From Streptosporangiaceae bacterium (GTDB taxonomy: Bacteria > Actinomycetota > Actinomycetes > Streptosporangiales > Streptosporangiaceae), in contig JAICWX010000099.1 in NCBI GenBank assembly GCA_025934635.1, positions 1-26,301 of the forward strand: 26,301 bases of DNA, in the 5' to 3' direction. The translations under genes and the position numbers were made by a program. This document shows positions 13,822 through 21,692 of this stretch, piece by piece. A model generated the notes under the pieces. The model had not been told where the DNA came from. It did no database searches and saw only the letters and a list, made by a program, of their open reading frames with translations. How positions within the stretch are numbered: position 1 is the first letter of the stretch; the number at the start of each line of letters is the position of its first letter.

Positions 13822-14416
13822 TTACACGCGCGGGGTTGCCTGCGACCAGCACTTTACTCGGTACATCTGAGACTACGACGCTACCCGTTCCCACTACGGC
13901 GCCGTCTCCGATCGTCGCACCCCTAACTATTACGCCGGTGCCGATCCACACGTTGGTACCGATGCGGACTGGCCTATGGCGAGGCCGCGGGACTCCCGCG
14001 ACGATCATCTCATGAAAATTGCCATCCAGTATGTTCGCATTCCACGAAATAGCACAATTCGCCGCAATGCTGATGTACTTGTAGCATGTTATGGCAGAGT
14101 TGAAGTTGATAGTCGTTTCGCTACCTATCTCCAGGTGAGCATCGGCCAGGATCAAGATCCTGGTTCCACGGACAATTGATACACGCCCGAAACCATTGAC
14201 CGTCAGCCGAGCGTTACGTCCCATGTCCAACGAGCACGGTGCTCCCGCTACATGACTTTTACCGATGAAAAGCCGGCATCCGCGCGGCACCTGGATTCGC
14301 GCCCCGGGAGCCAGCCTGATGCGTGTCCCGCGCAAGATAATGATTCGGCCACCGTAACGGATGCTGAAATAGAGCGAGCGGAAGACGGAGATCCGCAGTG
14401 CATCTTTCGGTAGCAA
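13793..14416 (-). CDS. Hexapeptide-repeat O-acyltransferase, atypically low GC
   Basis: A 207-residue left-handed beta-helix acyltransferase. The C-terminal half shows hexapeptide repeats (VRIGTNVWIGTGVIVRGATI, IGDGAVVGTGSVVVSDV) and the closing VAGNPARVIRE loop. Asp131 and His135 in LDGNFHEM are candidates for the catalytic pair. Such enzymes move acetyl groups from acetyl-CoA onto sugars of surface polysaccharides. By hand count 13981-14220 is about 51% GC, against about 77% for 13021-13080 in the epimerase gene, and its codons use many A/T third bases, which indicates recent transfer. It lies against the direction of its neighbours and overlaps the epimerase end by 29 bp. The start ATG at 14416 follows an AT-rich segment with GAGG further upstream. 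Confidence 0.88.
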   Translation of the reverse strand: MLPKDALRISVFRSLYFSIRYGGRIIILRGTRIRLAPGARIQVPRGCRLFIGKSHVAGAPCSLDMGRNARLTVNGFGRVSIVRGTRILILADAHLEIGSETTINFNSAITCYKYISIAANCAISWNANILDGNFHEMIVAGVPRPRHRPVRIGTNVWIGTGVIVRGATIGDGAVVGTGSVVVSDVPSKVLVAGNPARVIREDVSWTV

Positions 14417-14668
14417 TTTACCTCATAATTTGATAGTTTGGATGCCGCCTAGAATATCCTGAAGGTCATATTGGCGCAACAGGCCAATCCTAAAAAGTGC
14501 AGGCTGGCCGGTGTCGGCGGCGGCGGCCGATTGCCACAATAAGAGGAATGCGCGAATAGCGCTCAATGTCCAAGAATGTCAGGTAACTCGAGAGATTACC
14601 GGCAGCCGTATCGCCGCCCGGCATGGCGTAGCCTCGTATGACAGAGAGTATCCAGGTAATATCTAACT

Positions 14669-15409
14669 GTGACTACAGCAAGCCTGGCGGACGTACGCAG
14701 CCGACTCTACGAGGCATACGCCTCACAGCACGTCGGCGAGGGCGGAGACGAGGCGGCGGCTCTTGTCTACCGGCGTGACATCCGTCCCCTGCTGCCGCCG
14801 CGCGCGGCCGGACCTGTCATCGACCTTGGCTGCGGGCGCGGTGACCTCGTCCGGCTGCTGCAGGCAGACGGCTTTGACGCGGAGGGCATCGATATCAGCC
14901 CCGAGCAGGTGGCGCTCGCCCGCGCGGCTGGCGTGCCCCGGGTCCGCCAGGGGGACTTCCGCAGCATCCTGGCCGCGCGGCCGGCTCACTACGCGGCTAT
15001 CACGGCCACCGATCTGCTCGAGCACCTCACCAAGCCGGAGGTTCTGCAGACATTCGATGACGTGGCCGCGGCTCTGGCACCAGGCGGCACGTTCGTGGGC
15101 CGGGTCCCGAACGCGATCAGCCCGCTCGGGGGGCACATCCGCAATGGTGACTTCACGCACCAGACGTCGTTCACCGCGCGCAGCATCCGTCAGCTCGCCG
15201 CGGCGGCCGGCTTCGACTCGGTCCTCGCGCGCTCTTCCCCGCCGGTCGCGCACGGGCTGGCCAGCGCCGCGCGCGCAATGACCTGGCAAGTGGTGAGCGC
15301 CTGCTACCGGATCGCGCTGGCCGCCGAGACAGGCTCGCTGCGCGGACACATCGTCACGTTGAACCTGACGTTCGCAGCCCGTAAAGGCGCTCGGGGGGGA
15401 AATGCCTAG
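14669..15409 (+). CDS. Class I SAM-dependent methyltransferase
   Basis: A 246-residue enzyme with the SAM-binding motif I VIDLGCGRGDL (50-60), motif II GIDISPEQVALAR, the ATDLLEHL segment (motif IV region) and LAPGGTFVGRVPNA after it, all in the order usual for small-molecule methyltransferases (Methyltransf_11/23 type). It most likely methylates a sugar or a lipid-linked intermediate of the polysaccharide. The start is GTG 14669; ribosome binding signals are poor (CCAGG about 12 nt upstream), so an unusual start or low translation is possible. It is the first gene of a plus-strand run whose next start lies 8 bp inside its end. Confidence 0.88.
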   Translation: MTTASLADVRSRLYEAYASQHVGEGGDEAAALVYRRDIRPLLPPRAAGPVIDLGCGRGDLVRLLQADGFDAEGIDISPEQVALARAAGVPRVRQGDFRSILAARPAHYAAITATDLLEHLTKPEVLQTFDDVAAALAPGGTFVGRVPNAISPLGGHIRNGDFTHQTSFTARSIRQLAAAAGFDSVLARSSPPVAHGLASAARAMTWQVVSACYRIALAAETGSLRGHIVTLNLTFAARKGARGGNA

Positions 15410-16295
15410 CCTGGCCAAGAGTCCTCTCGCGCCTATCCTCGGCCAGCGCGTACCGGTGCGCGGGCCAGCCAGACTGCTGCTCCGTTCGTACGCCAGGACG
15501 TGCTACCAGCCCGGCGTGCGGGTCGAACGGCTGACCACGAAGTCCGGCGACGTCTTCGATGCTGACCTCTCAAGTCTCCTCGAATGGCAGCTGTGGGCTT
15601 TCGGCGGCTACGAGCAGCACTTCGCTGAGCTGTTCCGCTGCCTGGTCAGCGCCGGCGACCGATGCGTCGACGTGGGGGCCAATGTCGGCGTGCACACCGT
15701 GCGGCTGGCCAAGCTCGTCTGTGCGTCCGGCGAGGTCATCGCCATCGAGCCCGATGTCAGCGTCGCGGAGCGAACCCGCCGCAACATCACGCTCAACGAC
15801 CTGGCCAACGCGCGAGTCGTCAACGCGGCTGCCAGCGATCGGGCCGGGCACATGACGCTGTACCGGCCCGACCCGTCGGATACCAACCGGGCCAGGGCGA
15901 GCCTGCTGCAGCATCCCTGCCTGACCGGGGAAGCGGCCACGGTGCCGGTGCTGACGATCGACGACATCTGCGACGGCCAGGTGGCGCTGATCAAGATCGA
16001 CGTGGAGGGGCACGAGGCCGCCGTGCTCCGCGGCGCGGCCGCCGTCGTCGCCAGGCACGCGCCGTCGATCGTCTTCGAATACGCGCCAGAACTCCTTGGC
16101 GAGGCCGTTCAGGCACCGTTCGGCTGGCTCGCGGAGCGGGGATATGAGCTGTTCGGCATCCGCTGGATCCGTCGTAGCGTCACTGGCCGCGGGCGGCTGT
16201 CACTGGAGCACCTGTCTGGACCGCCCGCCGGAGGCGGCAACTACCTGGCCGTCACCGGGTCCCGCGCTGCGCGGCTCAACGCGCTCGTGGCCTAG
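15402..16295 (+). CDS. FkbM family methyltransferase
   Basis: A 297-residue methyltransferase. CVDVGANVGVHTVRLAKLV (88-106), IAIEPD (114-119) and LIKIDVEGHEAAVLRGA (197-212) are the defining blocks of the FkbM family, which O-methylates sugars and polyketides. ATG 15402 is preceded by GGGGGGAA and overlaps the previous gene by 8 bp, indicating co-translation. The region after about 255 (SVTGRGRLSLEHLSG) is a common C-terminal extension of the family. It is one of two FkbM proteins in the window. The substrate is not evident from sequence; a polysaccharide hydroxyl group is likely from context. Confidence 0.92.
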   Translation: MPSLAKSPLAPILGQRVPVRGPARLLLRSYARTCYQPGVRVERLTTKSGDVFDADLSSLLEWQLWAFGGYEQHFAELFRCLVSAGDRCVDVGANVGVHTVRLAKLVCASGEVIAIEPDVSVAERTRRNITLNDLANARVVNAAASDRAGHMTLYRPDPSDTNRARASLLQHPCLTGEAATVPVLTIDDICDGQVALIKIDVEGHEAAVLRGAAAVVARHAPSIVFEYAPELLGEAVQAPFGWLAERGYELFGIRWIRRSVTGRGRLSLEHLSGPPAGGGNYLAVTGSRAARLNALVA

Positions 16296-16298
16296 GCG

Positions 16299-17075
16299 AT
16301 GGCCGTGCGGCGGCAGGACCGCCAGGACAACGGGCATCAGGCCCGGGTCCGGGCCCTGTTCGACAGCAAGGCGGCCGACTGGCCCGGCAAGTACGCCCCG
16401 GCGGGCCGGCTAGCCGGCCGGCTGGCCCGGCTCGACGCCGCGCTCCGCGCCCGGGTCGGCGCCGGCGGCGACCTACTCGACCTGGGCTGCGGCAGCGGGG
16501 ATCTCGCGCGGCGCCTGGCCGCCGGCGGCTACCGGGTGACCGGCTGCGACATCGCACCGCACATGCTGCGCGAGGCCGCGGCGGCCGAGGGCGGGCATAC
16601 CGTTCGCTGGATCCGCCTTGATCCCGGGTGGCGCACGCTGCCGTTCGAGGCGGCCAGCCTCGACGCGGTAGTCGCGGCGAGCGTGCTCGAGTACGTGCCC
16701 GACCCATCGGCCGTGCTGCGCGAGTGCGCGCGGGTGCTGCGGCCAGGCGGGACCTTGCTGTGCACCGTACCGGACATGACGCACCCGGTGCGCTGGCTGG
16801 AGTGGCCGCTCGCCTGGGCGGTACGGACACCGCTGGCCCCGGTAGCGGAGGACATCTGGCCGCGACTCCGGCCATACGCCGCTTACCTGCGGGTATCACG
16901 CCAGCGGCGGCGGCCGCGATGGTGGCGCGAGGTCGGCCAGCGGGCCGGGCTGCAGCCCGCCACGGCGCGAGACGGCCGGGCGCCACGCGCCCCGCTGCGA
17001 CTGCTCGCTTTCACCCGGCCCGGGATGTTCCCTCGGCCGCAGCAGGGAGAGGCCCGTGACGACAGCGACCGTTGA
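16299..17075 (+). CDS. Class I SAM-dependent methyltransferase
   Basis: A 258-residue enzyme of the UbiE/Methyltransf_11 type. LLDLGCGSGDLARRLAAGGY (59-78) binds SAM, CDIAPHMLREA follows, and VVAASVLEYVPDP and ARVLRPGGTLLCTVPD are the later motifs. A basic C-terminal stretch (RVSRQRRRPRWWREVG) may contact membrane or acidic substrate. ATG 16299 lies three bases after the previous stop without a clear ribosome binding site, so translation probably depends on reinitiation. The 3' end overlaps the next gene by 20 bp. It is the third methyltransferase in a row in this operon. Confidence 0.88.
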   Translation: MAVRRQDRQDNGHQARVRALFDSKAADWPGKYAPAGRLAGRLARLDAALRARVGAGGDLLDLGCGSGDLARRLAAGGYRVTGCDIAPHMLREAAAAEGGHTVRWIRLDPGWRTLPFEAASLDAVVAASVLEYVPDPSAVLRECARVLRPGGTLLCTVPDMTHPVRWLEWPLAWAVRTPLAPVAEDIWPRLRPYAAYLRVSRQRRRPRWWREVGQRAGLQPATARDGRAPRAPLRLLAFTRPGMFPRPQQGEARDDSDR

Positions 17076-18036
17076 CATGGCAGGCGGCTCGATCGGCGGG
17101 GCCGCCCGGCTCCAGGCCGAGGTCCGGGGGTATCTGGAGCGGTCCGCCCGCGACGACATCAAGGTCATCGGCGCGCGGCGCCGGCTCAGCCCGGCGTGGC
17201 TGGCCGCCAGGGAAGCCGCAGCCGTGCGGAGGAGCCGCCGGGTCGCCCTCAACAACGTCGGGTTCCTCACCCCCGGGGGCGAGCGGTGGACGCTATTGTC
17301 CAACGCACTGCACTTCCTCACCGGGCCCGAGGCGGCCGCGCTGGACCCGGGGCTGCGCGCGGCGGTGTCCCGGCAGGCCAGGGTGGTGTACAGCGCGGCC
17401 CGGCGATCCGACGTGCTGGTAGCACCGTGTACCGCGATGGCCGAGCGAATCAGGGTCGCGCTTCCCGATGTCGCGGATCGGGTGGTCGTGCGCCTGAAGC
17501 CCGTGTCCGCCGGACCAGTACCAGCCGACCCGGTGCCTGCGCGGTGCCCGGACGAGCTGCTGATCCTGTGCCCGGTCCTCTTCGCGCCCTACAAGCACAT
17601 GGCCGACCGGCTGGCCGAATGGCTCACGGCGGCCGGCGGCGCCCTGGACGACTCGGTTCGCATGATCGTCACCGCGGGCACCGCAGAGGTGCCCGGGTGG
17701 CTGGCGGCGAGCCCGCGGCTGCACTTCGTGGGGCCGCTCGGGCCCGGCGAGCTGAACAAGCTGCGGGCCCGCAGCCGCGCGATCTACTTCCCGACGGGCC
17801 TGGAGTCGTTCGGCTGGCCGCTGGCGGAGGCCCGGGCCTACGGGCAGCCGGTCATCGCGCGGGACACGGCGCAGAACCGGGAGATCGCAGGGTCCGCGCT
17901 ACGCGGCTTCGTCCCCGGCGACCCGGACTCGCTGCGGGAAGCGACCGAATCGGCGCTGGCCGCGCGGATCCCCCCCGACCCGGCGCCCTTCGATCCGGAC
18001 GCGTACTTCGACTGGCTGCTGGGAGATGGCCGGTGA
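17056..18036 (+). CDS. Glycosyltransferase, GT-B fold (group 1 type)
   Basis: A 326-residue glycosyltransferase. The C-terminal half carries the nucleotide-sugar part: LILCPVLFAPYKHM (168-182), LHFVGPLGPGELNKLRARSR (222-241), and the E-x7-E motif Glu250/Glu258 in GLESFGWPLAEARAYGQPVI. The N-terminal half is short for the group and has no obvious membrane segment. Start GTG 17056, with CAGGGAGAGG upstream, lies inside the end of the preceding methyltransferase gene; the stop overlaps the next gene as GTGA. It presumably adds one sugar of the repeat unit on the inner face of the membrane; donor and acceptor are not predictable. Confidence 0.87.
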   Translation: MTTATVDMAGGSIGGAARLQAEVRGYLERSARDDIKVIGARRRLSPAWLAAREAAAVRRSRRVALNNVGFLTPGGERWTLLSNALHFLTGPEAAALDPGLRAAVSRQARVVYSAARRSDVLVAPCTAMAERIRVALPDVADRVVVRLKPVSAGPVPADPVPARCPDELLILCPVLFAPYKHMADRLAEWLTAAGGALDDSVRMIVTAGTAEVPGWLAASPRLHFVGPLGPGELNKLRARSRAIYFPTGLESFGWPLAEARAYGQPVIARDTAQNREIAGSALRGFVPGDPDSLREATESALAARIPPDPAPFDPDAYFDWLLGDGR

Positions 18037-18935
18037 CCAGGATCGGCCTGCGGCCGTACCGGGCCGGTGACGATCCGCCGGCCCGCAGCGTCCCGCTCAG
18101 CGTCGTCGTGCTCACCCGGGACGAGGAAGCCAACATCGCCCGTTGCCTGGCCTCGGTCCAGTGGGCGGACCAGGTGGTGGTGGTCGACTCCGGCTCGGCG
18201 GATCGGACGGTGCCGCTGGCCCGCTCCCTCGGCGCCGACGTCATCGAGCAGGCGTGGCTGGGATTCTCCGCCCAGCGGGAGTTCGCGCTCCGGCGGCCAG
18301 AGATTCGCCACGACTGGGTCTACTTCGTGGACGCGGACGAGTGGGTCAGCCCGCAGCTAGCCGGCGAGATAGCGGTGCGGCTGGGCACCCCCGGCTGCTG
18401 CGCCGCCTTCGCGCACCGGCTCCGGCTGGTCTTCATGAATACGTGGATACGGCACTGCGGCTGGTACCGCGGGTCCTGGGTGGTCCGGCTCGCCGATCGC
18501 CGGCACACGAAATACGACGGCAGCCTGGTGGGTGAGCGGGCCCAGGTGGACGGCCCGGTCGGCAGGCTGGCCCACGACATCGTCGACGAAGACCGCAAGG
18601 GCCTGGCGACCTGGCTGCACAAGCACGTCCGGTACGCCGAGCTCGAGCGGCAGGGGCGCGGGACGCCGGCTCCGCTGCGGGAGCGGGTGCGCCGGCTCCG
18701 CTCCCGGGACCAGGCCGACACCCGGCCGCTGGTCCGGGTCATCCTCAAGGACCTCGTCTTCCCGGCCGTGCCGGCCAAGCCGCTCGCCATGTTCGTGTAC
18801 ATGTACGTCATCCGGCTCGGCCTGCTCGATGGGCGGGCCGGACTGCGCTTCTGCTTCTATCACGCCTGGTACCAGGCCACCGTGGACAGCCTGGGGGCGG
18901 AAGCGGCGCTCCGGCGGGACGCGGATAACCGGTAA
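18033..18935 (+). CDS. Glycosyltransferase family 2 (WaaE/LgtF-like)
   Basis: A 300-residue GT-A enzyme. The start is taken as GTG 18033, which overlaps the previous stop as GTGA; the frame is open much further upstream but that part is only antisense-like shadow. LSVVVLTRDEEANIARCLAS (22-41), VVVVDSGSADRT (48-59) and the metal-binding DAD at 100-102 in YFVDADEW are the family 2 motifs. FMNTWIRHCGWYRGSWVVRL and GRLAHDIVDEDRKGLATWLH match the WaaE/LgtF subgroup that adds glucose or similar residues to lipid-linked cores. The C terminus has an amphipathic, partly hydrophobic region (FPAVPAKPLAMFVYMYVIRL) for membrane contact, usual in this subgroup. Confidence 0.9.
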   Translation: MTRIGLRPYRAGDDPPARSVPLSVVVLTRDEEANIARCLASVQWADQVVVVDSGSADRTVPLARSLGADVIEQAWLGFSAQREFALRRPEIRHDWVYFVDADEWVSPQLAGEIAVRLGTPGCCAAFAHRLRLVFMNTWIRHCGWYRGSWVVRLADRRHTKYDGSLVGERAQVDGPVGRLAHDIVDEDRKGLATWLHKHVRYAELERQGRGTPAPLRERVRRLRSRDQADTRPLVRVILKDLVFPAVPAKPLAMFVYMYVIRLGLLDGRAGLRFCFYHAWYQATVDSLGAEAALRRDADNR

Positions 18936-18948
18936 TCAGGAGCCACTC

Positions 18949-20127
18949 ATGCCCACCACGCAGCAGGAACAGCCGGCCGCCGGCCAGACCACAGCCCGGC
19001 CCCGGCTGGGCGTGCTGGCGACGCACCCGATCCAGTACCAGGCCCCGCTCTACCAGGAGATAGCCCGGCGCGGCATGGTGGACCTCGAGGTCGCCTTCCT
19101 CAGCAGCGGCGGCGTGCAGCCGGTCCACGATCCTGGCTTCGGCATCACGCTGGCCTGGGACATCGACCTGCTTGGCGGTTACCGGTCGACCGTGCTCGCC
19201 CGGCGGCCGCTGGTCGGCAAGCCCGCCTGGCTGTGCCGGGCGGGCAGCTGGCTGCGTCGTCAGGACATCGTCGTCCTGCACGGTCACGCCGACCCGGACA
19301 TCCTGCTCGCGATGGCCGCCTGCCGGGTCCTCGGCGTCCCTTACCTCCTCCGCGGGGACTCCCAGGCGGAGCCGGCCGCCGCCGGCTGGCGCCGGCTCGC
19401 CCGGCACCTGGTGGCGAGCGCCGCGGTCCGCGGCGCGGCGGGAGCACTGCCGATCGGGCAGCGTAACGCAGCTTTCTATGACCGGTACGGACGTGTCCCC
19501 CAGTATGAGGCGCCGTACAGCGTCGACAACGACCGCTTCCGAGCCATGTCCGACGCCGCCCGGCCGTCCCGGGCCGCGCGGCTGGCCGCGCTGGGGCTCG
19601 ACCCGCGGCGCCCGACGGTCATCTTCGCCGGGAAGCTCATCGGGCAGAAGCGGCCGCTGGACGTGGTGCGCGCCATCGGCCGCTGCGCGGGGAGCCTGAA
19701 CCTGCTGCTGCTCGGCGACGGGCCACTGCGGGCACGGGTGCAGGAATTCGAGGACCGCCTCCCCGTGCGCTGCCTGGGCTTCGTCAACCAGGCTGAGCTG
19801 CCCGGATGGTACGGCTGCGGCGACGTTCTCGTGCTGCCCAGCGGCCGCGAGCCATGGGGGCTCGTGGTCAACGAAGGCATGGCCTGCGGCCTGATCCCGG
19901 TCGTCAGCGACGCCGTCGGCTGCGGGGCTGACCTGGTGCGCGGCGTCGGCGAGATCTACCCGGCCGGCGACGTGACGGCGCTCGCCGCGGCGCTCACGCG
20001 AGCGGCGGCCGACCCGCGGGACCGCCGGGAGGCGGCCCGTGACCGGCTGTCCGGCTTCACCATCGCGCGGACGGCGGCCGGCTATGAGCAGGCCGCCGTA
20101 GCCCTGGGACGCCGGCTCAAGCGGTGA
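18949..20127 (+). CDS. Glycosyltransferase family 4
   Basis: A 392-residue GT-B enzyme. ATG 18949 has a good AGGAG site (18938-18942) and lies 13 bp after the preceding stop; upstream extension of the frame is not real coding. N-terminal domain: LGVLATHPIQYQAPLYQEIA (20-39), a start seen in several group 1 transferases, and VVLHGHADPDI. C-terminal domain: VIFAGKLIGQKRPLDVVRAI (224-243), LLLLGDGPLRARV, and E-x7-E Glu301/Glu309 in REPWGLVVNEGMACG. It is the last gene of the plus-strand run and its 3' end overlaps the convergent polymerase gene by 11 bp. Confidence 0.92.
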   Translation: MPTTQQEQPAAGQTTARPRLGVLATHPIQYQAPLYQEIARRGMVDLEVAFLSSGGVQPVHDPGFGITLAWDIDLLGGYRSTVLARRPLVGKPAWLCRAGSWLRRQDIVVLHGHADPDILLAMAACRVLGVPYLLRGDSQAEPAAAGWRRLARHLVASAAVRGAAGALPIGQRNAAFYDRYGRVPQYEAPYSVDNDRFRAMSDAARPSRAARLAALGLDPRRPTVIFAGKLIGQKRPLDVVRAIGRCAGSLNLLLLGDGPLRARVQEFEDRLPVRCLGFVNQAELPGWYGCGDVLVLPSGREPWGLVVNEGMACGLIPVVSDAVGCGADLVRGVGEIYPAGDVTALAAALTRAAADPRDRREAARDRLSGFTIARTAAGYEQAAVALGRRLKR

Positions 20128-21643
20128 CCGCCGCCGCGGTCCGGCGGCGGAAGGACAGCGCGCAGACGGCGAGCCACAGCAGGAGGTACCCGGGGATCCC
20201 GGCCAGCAGCGTGGAGCAGTCCGAGCCCGCCTGCACGATGTCGGGGAACAGCAAGATGATCAGGAACCCGCCGCGCACGCTACGCCGCAGGTCGGTAACC
20301 TCGTCGAGGATCCGGATCCCGCACCCGCCCAGGAACATCCCGGCGATCAGCGTGAACCAGCCGCCATGGCGGTACAGGTCGCCTTCCGGGGTGACGTCCG
20401 ACGAGGTGTACAGCTGCGCCGGGATCTGATAGTACTGCTGGCTCACCTGGTACCCCTCGGCCAGGATGGGCTTACCCGGCCACAGGAGCCGGGGGATGAG
20501 GTTGACCACCGGAGAGACGATCAGGTCGGCCGGGCTGCTAAAGGGAATCTGCGCCGGGGTCCGCTGCAGGATGATCGCCGGGCTGTCGATGGTCCGGACG
20601 CGCTCGGCCAGGTAGCTGCCTGAGCGCTGCAGGACGGACGGGGAGAAGTCACTGGCGAGCACCTGTCCGGCGATTGCGGGTGCTGCGGCTAGCGCCTGGC
20701 TAGTGCTCAGGGTTACCGTGCCACGTGCCGACGCACGGTAGGAGAGATTGAACGGGATGACGATCAGCAGGAAGAAGAGCAGCGCGGCCACGACGGCCCC
20801 GGCGGGCAGCCGGCGCCGGATCACGGCGCGCGGGATGATCACGGCCAGGATCGCGACCACGAAACTCTCCTTGCCGCCGATGACGGCCCCGACGCAGATC
20901 GCCCCGGCGAACAGGACGATGAGGCTTACCCGCGCCCCCGCGACCCGGGTCTGGTAGGCACGCACGGCGGCCGCCGCGACGGATAGCGGCACGCAGTCCC
21001 CGGCCACCGCGAGGTACTGGCTGTATCCCGAGGCGGTTGTCACGGCCGCGGCGGCATTGCCGATGTAACCGAGATGACCGGTCAGCAGCGCGTAACCCAG
21101 CTGCGCGGCGACGCCTACCCCGAACAGGACCCACGGGACGGCCGGCCCGCGGATGTCATCGGTGAGCCGGCCGGTGACGGCGTCCACGGCCCGGCGGGCA
21201 TGGGCCACCGCGAACCGGTAGGGCCCCGCGCAGTACCCGACCGTGAGCATGGCCATGGCCAGGGCGAGCATCCACAGCGCGCGCAGGATGCTGGACGGCA
21301 GGATCTCGGCCTGCGGGCCGGTCTGCGGGCCGATCCAGGTGATGGTGGCCAGGCCGAAGGCGAGCGCTCCCCAGACCAGTGACCAGGGACCGATCCGCCA
21401 GCTGGCCAGCCCCAGCCCGTCACTGCCCGTCGTGGCCGACATGAGCAGCAACAACCCGGTACACAGCGTCGCAAGCGCGATGGCACCCCAGGCGATCTGA
21501 TCGTCGACTATGACGGCGGACATCGCCCCGACGGTTAGCGTGGCCGCCGTCGCGACGAGGAACAGCCCGGCGATCAGCGGCGATGGCACGGCCACCTGCG
21601 CGCCTAGCCAAGGGCGCGAAACCGGCCCGCTATTTGTTGTCAC
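20117..21643 (-). CDS. Wzy-like O-antigen/exopolysaccharide polymerase
   Basis: A 508-residue protein with about ten to twelve hydrophobic segments, for example LIAGLFLVATAATLTVGAMS, LWMLALAMAMLTVGYCAGPY and GAVVAALLFFLLIVIPFNLS. A long outer loop (about 300-410) contains SPVVNLIPRLLWPGKPILAE and EGDLYRHGGW, features common in O-antigen polymerases of the Wzy/oligosaccharide repeat unit polymerase group. It would join repeat units on the outer face of the membrane. Start GTG 21643 has only TAAGG directly in front; a TAGTAT hexamer at 21655-21650 would place the transcription start close to the GTG, so a leaderless message is likely. It has its own BldD-like box, so it is probably transcribed separately from the three genes upstream. 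Confidence 0.82.
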   Translation of the reverse strand: MTTNSGPVSRPWLGAQVAVPSPLIAGLFLVATAATLTVGAMSAVIVDDQIAWGAIALATLCTGLLLLMSATTGSDGLGLASWRIGPWSLVWGALAFGLATITWIGPQTGPQAEILPSSILRALWMLALAMAMLTVGYCAGPYRFAVAHARRAVDAVTGRLTDDIRGPAVPWVLFGVGVAAQLGYALLTGHLGYIGNAAAAVTTASGYSQYLAVAGDCVPLSVAAAAVRAYQTRVAGARVSLIVLFAGAICVGAVIGGKESFVVAILAVIIPRAVIRRRLPAGAVVAALLFFLLIVIPFNLSYRASARGTVTLSTSQALAAAPAIAGQVLASDFSPSVLQRSGSYLAERVRTIDSPAIILQRTPAQIPFSSPADLIVSPVVNLIPRLLWPGKPILAEGYQVSQQYYQIPAQLYTSSDVTPEGDLYRHGGWFTLIAGMFLGGCGIRILDEVTDLRRSVRGGFLIILLFPDIVQAGSDCSTLLAGIPGYLLLWLAVCALSFRRRTAAAVTA

Positions 21644-21649
21644 CCTTAG

Positions 21650-21673
21650 ATACTAACGTGTTACTTAAAGTAA
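21650..21673 (-). promoter_or_regulatory. Promoter and BldD-like box of the polymerase gene
   Basis: TTACTTAAAGTAA (21661-21673) is a perfect palindrome fitting TNAC-N5-GTNA, with two symmetric changes in the centre relative to the BldD consensus. Five bp nearer the gene is TAGTAT on the minus strand (21655-21650), a plausible -10, giving a start of transcription around the GTG at 21643. The box would lie in the promoter spacer, where a bound repressor blocks polymerase. Confidence 0.5.
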
Positions 21674-21692
21674 TTAGCAGGCCAGTGTTCGC

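Noticed and set aside
17196..18032. N-terminal extension of the family 2 glycosyltransferase frame
   Set aside because: It is an out-of-frame reading of the preceding glycosyltransferase; the GTGA overlap at 18033 is the natural start.
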